Notes under the pieces: model-generated
Databases searched by the model: none
What the model was told of the DNA's origin: nothing
What the model saw: the letters and a program-made list of their open reading frames with translations, nothing else
Assembly: GCF_036227485.1 (NCBI RefSeq)
Contig: NZ_CP109479.1
Coordinates: 3,038,001 to 3,102,000 of the forward strand
Length of the DNA: 64,000 nt
Origin: Streptomyces sp. NBC_01451
Lineage (GTDB): Bacteria; Actinomycetota; Actinomycetes; Streptomycetales; Streptomycetaceae
Reading direction: 5' to 3'
Program-made: the position numbers and the translations under genes
Shown here: one piece after another, positions 44,827 to 53,654 of the stretch
Layout of the letters: every line of letters begins with the position of its first letter
Position numbering within the stretch: position 1 is the first letter of the stretch

Positions 44827-47124
44827 TCACGGTCGGGACGACGGCCTGCTGCCCGGGGTGACGCCCTTCTTCAGGAATCCCATGTCCTCGTAGAGGGGGG
44901 TCTGGAAGCCGAAGGCACCCAGGTTGGCGACGTTCTTCCGCACTGCCGTGAGCTGGGGCCGCTGGAAGAGCGGAATGGACCCGCCGGCCGCCCAGATCCG
45001 GGCGTCGGCCTTCCGCACCAGCGAGGCCGACCTGCCCTCGTCCAGGGTGGCGATGGCCTGGTCGAACAGCTGGTCCACCTGGTCGGTGCCGACCCTGGTG
45101 TAGTTCTGCTCGACGTTCAGCGACCCGTCGGCGGCGGGCACCGGCTTGGCGTAGATGGGCCGCGCGTCGGTGGCCGGGAAGGCGGACGCGGGCCACGAGT
45201 ACAGGGCCAGGTCGTACTGTCCGCTGGCGATGTGGTCCTTGAAGTAGCTGTCGTCGGACACCTTGGTGACAGCGGTACGGATACCGACCCGGTCGAGCAT
45301 CCGCGCGATCCGTTCGCCCACGGCCCGCAGCGTGGCGGAGCCCGGCCCCGAGGGGAGCACGAACCGCAAGGTCAGCGGCTTGCCGTCCTTGGCGAGCGCC
45401 CCGGCGGCCCCGGCGGGAGCAGGGGTGCCCTTGGGCGCGTAGGCACCGGGTGCACCGCCCTGTTCCGGGTGCTTGCGGACGGACTGCTTCCCGTCCTGGG
45501 CGAGGTTCTTCTTCCCGGCACCGTCCCGGTGGTCCCGGTGGTCCTGCGGGTTCTGGTGGTCCTCGCGGACGGGCTCGCCGTACGGCTTGTCGTCGTCGCC
45601 GACGACATAGGTCCCGTCGTCGTCACCGCTGCCCTCACCGGCCTTGGGCGACGCCTTGGCGGAAGTCTTCGGGGACGCCTTCGGGGACGCCTTGGGCGCG
45701 GCGGACCTGCCGCCGGCCTTCTTCCCCTCACCTCCGGCGACCTTCTCGCCGTCCTTCTTCCTCGGCTTCCCGAGCGGGCCGCCGTGCACCCACCCCGCGT
45801 CGGCGAGGAGCGCCTCGGCCTCGTCGGTGTCCTGGCCGCCGAGCGCGCCGCTGTTGTCGGCGTAGGCGGCCTGCCCGGAGAGCGCGAGATGACTGCCGAC
45901 GGGTACGGCGGGCAGCCCCAGCGGCTTGAGTACGAGGCCGGCGATCTCCTCGCGGTCCAGCGCACGGGCGATCGCGCGGCGGACGCGTTCGTCGGCGAGG
46001 GGGCCGTCGGCGCCGTTGAGGGCGAGCTGTGTGTAGGCCGGTTCGAGGGACTTGCGCACCTCGAACGCGCTGAGCGACTGCTGCTGCTCGGCGTACTCGG
46101 CGGCGGCGGCGCGCTGCTTGCGCCGGGCGCCGGCCTCCGCCCCGGCCGCTTCGTCGTCGGAACCGTGCGCGAGGGCCCAGGAGCGCAGGGCTCGGGCCGG
46201 GGTGAGCGCGGCGCCGGGGCCCTGGAGGGGGGTGGACTTGCCGCGCGCGGCGAGAACGATGCGCTCGGCCTCGGCGGGGTCGATCTCGGCGACGTCCACC
46301 TTGCCGGCGGCGAGCGCCTCGGCGCGCTTGTCACGCGGTACGGCGTGCAGCACGATCCCGTCGAGCCGGGGGGTACGCCCCCACCAGCGCGGGTTGCGTA
46401 CGAGGACGACGTCGCCGTCCGCCCTGGCGACCTTCTTGAGGCCGAAGGGCCCGGCGGTGACCTTCAGCCTGCGCCGCGCCCCGTCGTTGAAGGAGTCCGG
46501 GGTGCCCATGACCTCCTTGGGGTACAGGGGCGAGAACAGCGACTTCCAGTCGGCGTAGGGCCGGCTGAAGGTGACCTTGACCTCAAGGTCGTTCGCGCCG
46601 CGCTGCACCTTCTCGATGCGGTCGTACCCGGCGTTGCGGGCGGTCCAGTACGCGGAGTCCCTGCCGGACAGGGCACGCCACTGGGCGGCGAAGTCGGCGG
46701 CACCGATCTCCCGGCCGTCGCTCCAGACGGCCTGCTGGTGCAGCTTGTAGAGGACGACCTGCCTGGGCTCGGTCTCGACGATCTTGGCGGACTCCAGGAA
46801 GTCGGCGTTGCGCTGGGGCCGCCCGTTCACGTCGAGCCGGTACATCGACGGCAGCACGGCCTGCGCGACCCGGGTGGTCGCCGCGTCGGCGTCCGCCTGG
46901 AAGGTGTTGAGCGTCTCCGGTACGGAGTCCACGGCCCAGCGCAGAGTGCCGCCGTCGGCGAGCTCGGCGCGGGCGGCGGGCGCGATGTCCTGCCCGGCGA
47001 GCGGCTTGCTCTCTTCGTCCTGGTCACCGCCGCACGCGGTGACCAGCGGCACGGCGAGCACGCCGGCGGTGAGGAAGGCGACCGAGCGAGTGACCGCGCG
47101 CAGTCCGACGCCGTGGTGGGACAT
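44827..47124 (-). CDS. ABC transporter family substrate-binding lipoprotein with internal charged insert
   Basis: A 765-residue SBP_bac_5-type lipoprotein. The signal ends in VTAC with Cys31. The binding domain runs LRWAVDSVPETLNTFQADAD through SDGREIGAADFAAQWRALSG. An unusual low-complexity insert of about 130 residues (roughly 450-580: KKDGEKVAGGEGKKAGGR, KASPKASPKTSAK, HQNPQDHRDHRDGAGKKN) interrupts the fold before LTLRFVLPSGPGSATLRAVG. Such inserts are known in the Streptomyces relatives I recall, but its length here is notable. No permease or ATPase genes are adjacent, so it either serves one of the nearby importers or acts alone. GGAGG lies eight bases before ATG 47124. Confidence 0.85.
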   Translation of the reverse strand: MSHHGVGLRAVTRSVAFLTAGVLAVPLVTACGGDQDEESKPLAGQDIAPAARAELADGGTLRWAVDSVPETLNTFQADADAATTRVAQAVLPSMYRLDVNGRPQRNADFLESAKIVETEPRQVVLYKLHQQAVWSDGREIGAADFAAQWRALSGRDSAYWTARNAGYDRIEKVQRGANDLEVKVTFSRPYADWKSLFSPLYPKEVMGTPDSFNDGARRRLKVTAGPFGLKKVARADGDVVLVRNPRWWGRTPRLDGIVLHAVPRDKRAEALAAGKVDVAEIDPAEAERIVLAARGKSTPLQGPGAALTPARALRSWALAHGSDDEAAGAEAGARRKQRAAAAEYAEQQQSLSAFEVRKSLEPAYTQLALNGADGPLADERVRRAIARALDREEIAGLVLKPLGLPAVPVGSHLALSGQAAYADNSGALGGQDTDEAEALLADAGWVHGGPLGKPRKKDGEKVAGGEGKKAGGRSAAPKASPKASPKTSAKASPKAGEGSGDDDGTYVVGDDDKPYGEPVREDHQNPQDHRDHRDGAGKKNLAQDGKQSVRKHPEQGGAPGAYAPKGTPAPAGAAGALAKDGKPLTLRFVLPSGPGSATLRAVGERIARMLDRVGIRTAVTKVSDDSYFKDHIASGQYDLALYSWPASAFPATDARPIYAKPVPAADGSLNVEQNYTRVGTDQVDQLFDQAIATLDEGRSASLVRKADARIWAAGGSIPLFQRPQLTAVRKNVANLGAFGFQTPLYEDMGFLKKGVTPGSRPSSRP

Positions 47125-47535
47125 CAGGTCTACCTCCGGTGGCGCGTTAATTGGCTGATCAGATGTACGGCCACTGAAGAGGAAAGGGTTCGGCAGCGGA
47201 GGGCGACACGGCGGCGGGCCGCGCGAAGCCCAACCGTTTGGAGCAACAGCCTTTCCCACCCACCCACCGGTTTCGTCCCGATCACCAGCTGACCTTGACG
47301 CTCTGGCGCCGGCCCGCATTTCCAGCCCGTCCGGCGATTGAGGACAAGCGCCTTCAGCGCGGCCCGGGGGTCTGGGGCGGAGTCCCCGGGGATGCGCACC
47401 CCGACGTACCCCCGCGCCCCCCTCCCTCAGCCAATCCATGCACACCGCTTCCCACCGGCAGGTGTGACGCGCAACACTCTCAGGCGCATGAACGTCTCCG
47501 CCCAGGGCCCAGCGGCCCGGAAGTGAGGTCACGTC
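47125..47535. other. Divergent intergenic region upstream of the sdh operon
   Basis: 411 bases between the lipoprotein gene (minus) and the sdh-linked small gene (plus). It has no supported gene. It contains a chromosomal repeat at 47321-47391 and probably the sdh promoter in its right-hand 140 bases, but no box pair stands out. Confidence 0.6.
47321..47391. repeat. Streptomyces intergenic repeat (GTCCGGCGATTGAGGA family)
   Basis: The string CCAGCCCGTCCGGCGATTGA, continuing GGACAAGCGCC and ending GGGGTCTGGGGCGGAGTCCCC, is a second intergenic repeat family I recognise from Streptomyces chromosomes. The last part can form a hairpin (GGGGTCTG...CCCC). Confidence 0.7.
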
Positions 47536-47826
47536 ATGTCCGTGCACGACGAACTGACGTCAGTACAGCGCTGTCTGGACGACCTGTTGCGTTCGATGGG
47601 CCGCCTGGAACAGCAGATCGGCAAGGGCGGCCTGGAAATGCGCCGCCTCCGCAGCGACGCCAACCATCTGCGCGAAAGCCTCGCGCTGCTCCGCGAGGCC
47701 GCCCCCGCGCTCGCCCAGCCCCGCCGCCCCGACCTCGTGACGATCCCCGACACCCCGTACGACAAAGCACTGTGGACGGACTCGGACGACGAGGGCCTCG
47801 GCGCGCACCACGGCCCCAACCACTGA
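47536..47826 (+). CDS. Small coiled-coil protein linked to sdh operon
   Basis: A 96-residue protein with one predicted coiled coil (about residues 4-56: DELTSVQRCLDDLLRSMGRL, then MRRLRSDANHLRESLALLRE) and an acidic, Asp/His-rich tail. It lies 12 bases before the cytochrome b gene on the same strand, so it is likely co-expressed with succinate dehydrogenase. I do not recognise a family; GAGGT lies before ATG 47536. Function unknown. Confidence 0.75.
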   Translation: MSVHDELTSVQRCLDDLLRSMGRLEQQIGKGGLEMRRLRSDANHLRESLALLREAAPALAQPRRPDLVTIPDTPYDKALWTDSDDEGLGAHHGPNH

Positions 47827-47838
47827 GCGGAGCCCGCC

Positions 47839-48675
47839 TTGGCCACCGGCACCGAACCCCCGGACACGGAGTCCCATCCGAACATCGGCGGTGTGCGCAC
47901 CCCTACGCGCGCCGCCATCGACGCCCCGCACCTGCGGACCGACCGCTGGTGGCTGGCGCCCGCCGCCACGGCCGCCGGTCTGCTCGCCTTCATCGTGTAC
48001 TCGACCTGGCGGGCGTTCGCGAACGCCGACTACTACGCGGCCCCGTACGTCTCGCCGTTCTACTCGCCCTGTCTGGCGGACAACTGCGCGCCCATGCGGC
48101 ACGGCCCCAACGCCGATCTGTTCGGCGGCTGGTGGGGCATCTCCCCCGCGATCATCATCCTGATCTTCCCGCTGGGCTTCCGTCTGACCTGCTACTACTA
48201 CCGCAAGGCCTACTACCGGGGCTTCTGGGCGTCCCCGCCCGCCTGCGCGGTGGCCGAGCCGCACAAGAAGTACACGGGTGAGACGCGCTTCCCGCTCGTC
48301 CTTCAGAACATCCACCGCTACTTCTTCTACGCGGCACTGCTGGTCGCCGGGATCCTCACCTACGACACGGTGCTGTCCTTCCGCGACGAGCACTACGACT
48401 GGGGCCACATGGGCCTCGGCACGCTCGTCTTCCTGCTCAACATCACGCTGATCTGGGCGTACACGCTCTCCTGCCACTCCTGCCGGCACATCGTCGGCGG
48501 CAAACTCAAGCACTTCTCCAAGCACCCGGTGCGGTACCGCGCCTGGCAGTGGGTCGGGAAACTGAACGCCCGTCACATGCTGCTCGCCTGGGCGTCGTTG
48601 GTGAGCGTGGCGCTCGCCGACTTCTACGTGTACCTCGTCGCCTCCGGTGCTTTCGATGATCCGCGCTTCTTTTAG
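47839..48675 (+). CDS. sdhC: Succinate dehydrogenase cytochrome b subunit (Sdh1-type membrane anchor)
   Basis: A 278-residue membrane subunit with five hydrophobic segments (about residues 40-62, 98-116, 160-180, 196-216 and 245-266). Candidate haem ligands are histidines in IHRYFFYA, GHMGLG and CHSCRHIVGG. This single long anchor, with no separate SdhD, is the Sdh1 layout of actinobacteria. It gives electrons from SdhAB to the quinone pool. Start is TTG 47839 with GGAG six bases upstream. Confidence 0.85.
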   Translation: MATGTEPPDTESHPNIGGVRTPTRAAIDAPHLRTDRWWLAPAATAAGLLAFIVYSTWRAFANADYYAAPYVSPFYSPCLADNCAPMRHGPNADLFGGWWGISPAIIILIFPLGFRLTCYYYRKAYYRGFWASPPACAVAEPHKKYTGETRFPLVLQNIHRYFFYAALLVAGILTYDTVLSFRDEHYDWGHMGLGTLVFLLNITLIWAYTLSCHSCRHIVGGKLKHFSKHPVRYRAWQWVGKLNARHMLLAWASLVSVALADFYVYLVASGAFDDPRFF

Positions 48676-48693
48676 ATTGGGAGGTGCCTTCTG

Positions 48694-50634
48694 ATGTCCG
48701 TGGTCGATCGACAGGAATGGGACGTCGTAGTGGTGGGCGCCGGTGGCGCCGGGCTGCGCGCCGCCATCGAGGCACGCGAGCGCGGCGCCCGTACGGCCGT
48801 GATCTGCAAGTCCCTGTTCGGCAAGGCGCACACCGTGATGGCCGAGGGCGGGATCGCCGCCGCAATGGGAAACGTCAACTCGGGTGACAACTGGCAGGTC
48901 CACTTCCGGGACACCATGCGCGGCGGCAAGTTCCTCAACCAGTGGCGGATGGCGGAGCTGCACGCGCAGGAGGCCCCCGACCGGGTCTGGGAGCTGGAGA
49001 CCTGGGGCGCCCTCTTCGACCGCACCCGGGACGGCCGGATATCGCAGCGCAACTTCGGCGGCCACGAGTACCCGCGCCTCGCGCACGTCGGCGACCGCAC
49101 CGGGCTCGAACTCATCCGCACTCTCCAGCAGAAGATCGTCTCCCTCCAGCAGCAGGACAAGAAGGAGACCGGCGACTACGAGTCCCGGCTGAAGGTCTTC
49201 CAGGAGTGCACGGTCACCCGCGTCCTGAAGAACGGCGACCGGGTCTCCGGCGTCTTCGCCTACGAGCGTGAGACCGGCCGTTTCTTCGTCCTCGAAGCCC
49301 CTTCCGTCGTGATCGCGACCGGCGGTATCGGCAAGTCCTTCAAGGTGACGTCGAACTCGTGGGAGTACACGGGCGACGGCCACGCGCTGGCGCTGCTCGC
49401 CGGGGCGCCGCTGCTCAACATGGAGTTCGTGCAGTTCCATCCGACGGGCATGGTCTGGCCGCCGTCCGTCAAGGGCATCCTCGTCACGGAGTCGGTGCGC
49501 GGCGACGGCGGGGTGCTGCGCAACTCCGAGGGCAAGCGGTTCATGTTCGACTACATCCCGGACGTCTTCAAGGAGAAGTACGCCCAGTCGGAGGCCGAGG
49601 GCGACCGCTGGTACGAGGACCCCGACAACAACCTCCGGCCCCCCGAACTGCTCCCCCGGGACGAGGTGGCCCGCGCCATCAACTCCGAGGTCAAGGCGGG
49701 CCGCGGCTCCCCGCACGGCGGCGTCTTCCTGGACGTCTCGACGCGGATGCCCGCCGAGGTGATCCGGCGCCGACTGCCCTCCATGTACCACCAGTTCAAG
49801 GAGCTGGCGGACGTCGACATCACCGCCGAGGCGATGGAGGTCGGGCCCACCTGCCACTACGTGATGGGCGGCATCGCGGTCGAGTCCGACACCGCTGCCG
49901 CACGCGGCGTACCGGGCCTGTTCGCGGCCGGTGAGGTCGCGGGCGGGATGCACGGCTCCAACCGGCTCGGCGGCAACTCCCTCTCCGACCTGCTGGTGTT
50001 CGGCCGCCGCGCGGGCCTGCACGCGGCCGAGTACGCGATCTTGGCCGCCGACCGCCCACCCGTGGACGACGCCCAGATCGACTCGGCGGCGGCGGAGGCC
50101 CTGCGTCCCTTCTCGGCGGAGGAACCGGCCCCGGGCGGGGAGAACAGCCGCCCGGCGGAGAACCCGTACACCCTCCACCAGGAGCTCCAGCAGACCATGA
50201 ACGACCTGGTCGGCATCATCCGCCGCGAGGGCGAGATGGAGCAGGCGCTGGAGAAACTGGCCGAGCTGCGGGTACGGGCCCACCGCGCCGGTGTCGAGGG
50301 GCACCGCCAGTTCAACCCGGGCTGGCATCTCGCCCTCGACCTGCGGAACATGCTGCTGGTCAGCGAATGCGTGGCCCTGGCGGCGCTGGAGCGCACCGAG
50401 TCGCGCGGCGGCCACACCCGTGAGGACCATCCGGTGATGGACCGCGAGTGGCGCAACGTGAACCTGCTGTGCCAACTATCCGATCCCGCGAGCGGATTGG
50501 CGGCCACGGACCAGGCGAACGGCCTGATCACCCTCACCCGCGAGACCACCGACCCCGTCCGCCCCGACCTGCTCGCCCTCTTCGAGAAAGAGGAGCTGGT
50601 CAAGTACCTCACCGACGAGGAGCTCTACGAGTGA
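48694..50634 (+). CDS. sdhA: Succinate dehydrogenase/fumarate reductase flavoprotein subunit
   Basis: A 646-residue FAD subunit that oxidises succinate. The FAD-binding start VVVVGAGGAGLRAAIEARER and the covalent-flavin histidine region GKAHTVMAEGGIAAAMGN are clear. Other core motifs include HPTGMVWPPSVKG and YVMGGIAVE near the end of the FAD domain. The ATG 48694 is preceded by GGGAGGTG. Length is usual for Sdh1-type enzymes. The stop overlaps the sdhB start by four bases. Confidence 0.93.
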   Translation: MSVVDRQEWDVVVVGAGGAGLRAAIEARERGARTAVICKSLFGKAHTVMAEGGIAAAMGNVNSGDNWQVHFRDTMRGGKFLNQWRMAELHAQEAPDRVWELETWGALFDRTRDGRISQRNFGGHEYPRLAHVGDRTGLELIRTLQQKIVSLQQQDKKETGDYESRLKVFQECTVTRVLKNGDRVSGVFAYERETGRFFVLEAPSVVIATGGIGKSFKVTSNSWEYTGDGHALALLAGAPLLNMEFVQFHPTGMVWPPSVKGILVTESVRGDGGVLRNSEGKRFMFDYIPDVFKEKYAQSEAEGDRWYEDPDNNLRPPELLPRDEVARAINSEVKAGRGSPHGGVFLDVSTRMPAEVIRRRLPSMYHQFKELADVDITAEAMEVGPTCHYVMGGIAVESDTAAARGVPGLFAAGEVAGGMHGSNRLGGNSLSDLLVFGRRAGLHAAEYAILAADRPPVDDAQIDSAAAEALRPFSAEEPAPGGENSRPAENPYTLHQELQQTMNDLVGIIRREGEMEQALEKLAELRVRAHRAGVEGHRQFNPGWHLALDLRNMLLVSECVALAALERTESRGGHTREDHPVMDREWRNVNLLCQLSDPASGLAATDQANGLITLTRETTDPVRPDLLALFEKEELVKYLTDEELYE

Positions 50635-51422
50635 GCAGCAGCGTGAGCAGCAGCTACGAGGCCCGCTTCAAGGTGTGGCGCGGCGATGTGAAGGGCGGCG
50701 GGCTCAGGGACTTCGCGGTCGAGGTGAACGAGGGCGAGGTGGTCCTCGACATCATCCACCGGCTCCAGGCGACCCAGGCCCCGGACCTCGCCGTGCGCTG
50801 GAACTGCAAGGCGGGCAAGTGCGGTTCGTGCTCGGCGGAGATCAACGGGCGTCCCCGGCTGCTGTGCATGACCCGGATGTCGGTGTTCACCCGCGAGGAG
50901 ACGATCACCGTGACTCCCTTGCGGGCCTTCCCCGTTGTCCGGGACCTCGTCACCGACGTCGGGTTCAACTACACCAAGGCCCGCGAGGTGCCGTCCTTCG
51001 TGCCGCCGGACGGGGTGGGGCCCGGTGAGTACCGGATGATGCAGGAGGACGTGGACCGGTCGCAGGAGTTCCGCAAGTGCATCGAGTGCTTCCTGTGCCA
51101 GGACACCTGCCATGTGGTCCGCGACCACGAGGAGAACAAGCCCGCGTTCGCCGGCCCGCGCTTCCTGATGCGCGTCGCGGAACTCGACATGCACCCCCTG
51201 GACGCGGCGGCGGAGTCCGGCCTGGACCGCAAGAAGTCCGCCCAGGACGAACACGGCCTCGGCTACTGCAACATCACCAAGTGCTGCAGCGAGGTGTGCC
51301 CGGAGGGCATCCACATCACGGACAACGCCCTGATCCCCCTGAAGGAACGGGCGGTCGACCGCAAGTACGACCCGCTGGTGTGGCTGGGCTCGAAGATCAG
51401 GAGGCGGTCGGAGAGTTCATGA
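50631..51422 (+). CDS. sdhB: Succinate dehydrogenase/fumarate reductase iron-sulfur subunit
   Basis: A 263-residue electron-transfer subunit. Cysteine clusters are complete: CKAGKCGSCSAEI with a later C (LLC) for [2Fe-2S], CIECFLCQDTC for [4Fe-4S], and CNITKCCSEVCPEG for the third cluster. The GTG start at 50631 overlaps the sdhA stop by four bases (GTGA). A Ser-rich N-terminus (SSSVSSSYE) is extra. Confidence 0.93.
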   Translation: MSSSVSSSYEARFKVWRGDVKGGGLRDFAVEVNEGEVVLDIIHRLQATQAPDLAVRWNCKAGKCGSCSAEINGRPRLLCMTRMSVFTREETITVTPLRAFPVVRDLVTDVGFNYTKAREVPSFVPPDGVGPGEYRMMQEDVDRSQEFRKCIECFLCQDTCHVVRDHEENKPAFAGPRFLMRVAELDMHPLDAAAESGLDRKKSAQDEHGLGYCNITKCCSEVCPEGIHITDNALIPLKERAVDRKYDPLVWLGSKIRRRSESS

Positions 51423-51443
51423 GTTCCCGGTACGGGGGCGGGG

Positions 51444-51476
51444 CCGGCGCGGGTGAGCTTCTTGCGGGCGCGCCGG
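51444..51476. terminator. Possible terminator after sdhB
   Basis: CCGGCGCG (51444-51451) pairs with CGCGCCGG (51469-51476) across a 17-base loop, between convergent stops of sdhB and the small membrane gene. Short stem, so weak. Confidence 0.5.
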
Positions 51477-51782
51477 TCACCCGTCGACGCGTTCGCGCGT
51501 GGAGAGCATCTGGAGGTAGCCACCCGCCACGATCATCACCATGGTGGCGACAAAGGCGGCATCGACAAGGGCCGGGGAATCGTCGAACACGCCGAACGTC
51601 CCGTACGACATGCTCAGGAGCACGCCCCCGCTGAAGAGAACCGTTCCGTATCCCCACAGTGCGGGCCGCAGGGTCCGGCGCCGCAACCACGGCAGCAGCC
51701 AGCCGGTAGCGACCGCCATCACGCCGCACAAGGCCATGGCGCCCAGCAGCAGTGCGGCCGTCACCGACAAGTACTCGTACAT
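51477..51782 (-). CDS. Small integral membrane protein
   Basis: A 101-residue protein with three hydrophobic helices (about 5-29, 43-60, 72-90) and short loops (LLPWLRRRTLRPALWG, GTFGVFDDSP). It starts at ATG 51782, with AAGGGGGCGGGGG upstream. Convergent with sdhB and divergent from the next gene. I do not recognise a family; function unknown. Confidence 0.75.
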   Translation of the reverse strand: MYEYLSVTAALLLGAMALCGVMAVATGWLLPWLRRRTLRPALWGYGTVLFSGGVLLSMSYGTFGVFDDSPALVDAAFVATMVMIVAGGYLQMLSTRERVDG

Positions 51783-51892
51783 CCCCCGCCCCCTTCGAAC
51801 ACGTCTGCGCGGACCCTACCCATTCCTGCTCTCCCGCCACCCCTGCCCCGCCCCGGTCGCGCGAGTGCGATCACCCCCATACGCTCACAAAC

Positions 51893-53512
51893 GTGACGCC
51901 CTCTCCTACCCGGGGCCGGCCGCGGCGAGCCGCCTCCCACATACCCGCGCGCGTGGCGCACACCGCGCTGGGCGGGGTGATCGGGGTGATGTGGCTGGTG
52001 CTGCCCGGGGTGACGGCGGAGCACGAGAGGTACGGGCGGTACGAGGTGCCCGTGTCGGTGGTGGGCAGCGCACCGGCCGTGTCCGGTGCCGTCGCGGCTC
52101 CGGAGGAGGAGAGTTCCAGCGGCGATCTGGTCCTGCCCCTCGTGGTGGCGGGCGCGGCGATCGCGGTGGCCGGGTACGCCTACGCCCGCCGGAGACGCCG
52201 TACCAGGACCCGTACGGCTCCCGCGCCCTCCGCTCTGCCTCCTGTCGCGCAGCCCACCACCCCCGAACTCGACCGGCAGGCCCGCAAGTCGCTGGTCGCG
52301 GCGGACGACTGTGTCCGCACCAGCCGCGAGGAACTCGGCTTCGTGGAGGGACTGCTCGGGGCCGAGACGGTCCTGCCGTTCACCGAGGCCCTGCGGTACG
52401 CCGAGTCCGAGCTGTCGGCCGCCTTCCAACTGCGCCAGGCGTACGACGACAACCCGACGGACGCCTCCCGGAGCACCCTCGACGAGATCGTCGCCCGGTG
52501 TGTGGACGCGGGGCGGCGACTGGACGCGGAGGCCGCCGGCTTCGACCGGCTGCGCGCCCTGGAGCAGGATCTGACCGGCTCGCTCAGACACGCCGAGGTG
52601 CGCTTCCGGGAACTGACCGGCCGTACGGGGGCCGCCGCGGCCACCCTCGCCGAGCTCGCCGAGCGGTACACGCCCGCCGCCGCCCGCTCCGTCGACGGTC
52701 AGGTCGAACAGGCGAAGGACCGGCTGGTGTTCGCCACGACCGGGCTCAACCGGGCCCGTCAGTCGGCCGACCTGGGCGAACCGGACAGGGCGGTGCTGCA
52801 TCTGCGCGCCGCCGAGGGCGCGATCGCCCAGGCCGAGGTGTTCGTGGACGGCGTCGACCGTCTCGCTTCCGCGCTGGCCGCCGCCGCACAGGCGGTTCCG
52901 GACACGCTGGACGAGGTGGAGGCCGCGGTCGTGGAGGCGCGGGAGCGGGTCGCCGAGGGGAAGCGGGCGGGGGTGCCGGACGGCGCGCTGGAGGGTCATG
53001 TCCGTCGCGCCGGGGCCGCGCTGACCGCCGTACGGGAAGAGGCCGCCGCCGGGCCCTACGACCCCCTGGAGGCCCTGCGCCGGGTCGCGGTGGTGGCCGC
53101 GCCCCTCGGGGCGGTGCCCGGTGCCGTACGGCTCGTCGCGCGTCTGGCGACCGACGCGGCGGACGGCTTCGTGGGCACGCACCGGGGCGCGGTGGGCGCC
53201 GAGGCCCGGACCCGGCTGGCCGAGGCGCGCCGGCTGCTGGACCGGGATCCGGCGGAGGCCGACGCCTTCGCGCTGCGGGCCCGCGAGCTGGCCGAACAAG
53301 ACGTGCGCGCGCACGGGAATCCGTACGGCGGGCGGCCCGAGCACACGAACGGGGTCGCCGGGGCGGTCCTCGGCGGGATCCTGCTCGGCGATCTGCCGGA
53401 CGCGGCGGCCGAGGCGCTCACCGGCGGCGCGCCGGGCTCGTTCGGCGGCCCCGCCACACGTGCGCGGCGGGGTCCGGCCCCGCCGCGTAAGAACTCGCCG
53501 GGAATCCCGTAA
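51893..53512 (+). CDS. Coiled-coil membrane protein resembling TPM-domain proteins but without TPM
   Basis: A 539-residue protein. After a signal-like segment (HTALGGVIGVMWLVLPGVTA) come a short linker and one transmembrane helix (DLVLPLVVAGAAIAVAGYAY) followed by RRRRR. The cytoplasmic part is Ala/Glu/Arg-rich with long coiled coils (about 120-400). Streptomyces TPM proteins, as I recall them, have the TPM phosphatase domain between the signal and that helix and a Gly-rich C-terminus; here the TPM domain is absent and the C-terminus is short (GGILLGDLPDAAAEALTGG). The start GTG 51893 has no ribosome binding site; the frame is open to 51752, so it could be leaderless or begin earlier. Function unknown. 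Confidence 0.65.
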   Translation: MTPSPTRGRPRRAASHIPARVAHTALGGVIGVMWLVLPGVTAEHERYGRYEVPVSVVGSAPAVSGAVAAPEEESSSGDLVLPLVVAGAAIAVAGYAYARRRRRTRTRTAPAPSALPPVAQPTTPELDRQARKSLVAADDCVRTSREELGFVEGLLGAETVLPFTEALRYAESELSAAFQLRQAYDDNPTDASRSTLDEIVARCVDAGRRLDAEAAGFDRLRALEQDLTGSLRHAEVRFRELTGRTGAAAATLAELAERYTPAAARSVDGQVEQAKDRLVFATTGLNRARQSADLGEPDRAVLHLRAAEGAIAQAEVFVDGVDRLASALAAAAQAVPDTLDEVEAAVVEARERVAEGKRAGVPDGALEGHVRRAGAALTAVREEAAAGPYDPLEALRRVAVVAAPLGAVPGAVRLVARLATDAADGFVGTHRGAVGAEARTRLAEARRLLDRDPAEADAFALRARELAEQDVRAHGNPYGGRPEHTNGVAGAVLGGILLGDLPDAAAEALTGGAPGSFGGPATRARRGPAPPRKNSPGIP

Positions 53513-53552
53513 GAGGGCCTGAGCGGGCCGAGGTGACGGGGCCGCAGGCCCC

Positions 53553-53630
53553 TCCAGGGGGCGCGGGGCTGTGACATTTGCGGCTCCGCCGCGTGGGCGC
53601 GACAAGCCACGACGAACCCGCAGGTTCCCC
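53553..53630. repeat. Streptomyces intergenic repeat (GCGCCCC hairpin family, second copy)
   Basis: GGGGGCGCGGGGCTGTGACA, then GCGCGACAAGCCACGACGAA and CCCGCAGG: same family as the repeat at 32742-32800 in inverted orientation. The hairpin GGGGCC-GCA-GGCCCC lies just before it (53538-53552) and may end the upstream gene's transcript. Confidence 0.7.
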
Positions 53631-53654
53631 ACAGCCGAACCCGGCAGGGCCTCG

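Noticed and set aside
47560..50475. 971-codon open frame opposite the sdh genes
   Set aside because: Same artefact of high third-position GC; the sdh genes have clear motifs.
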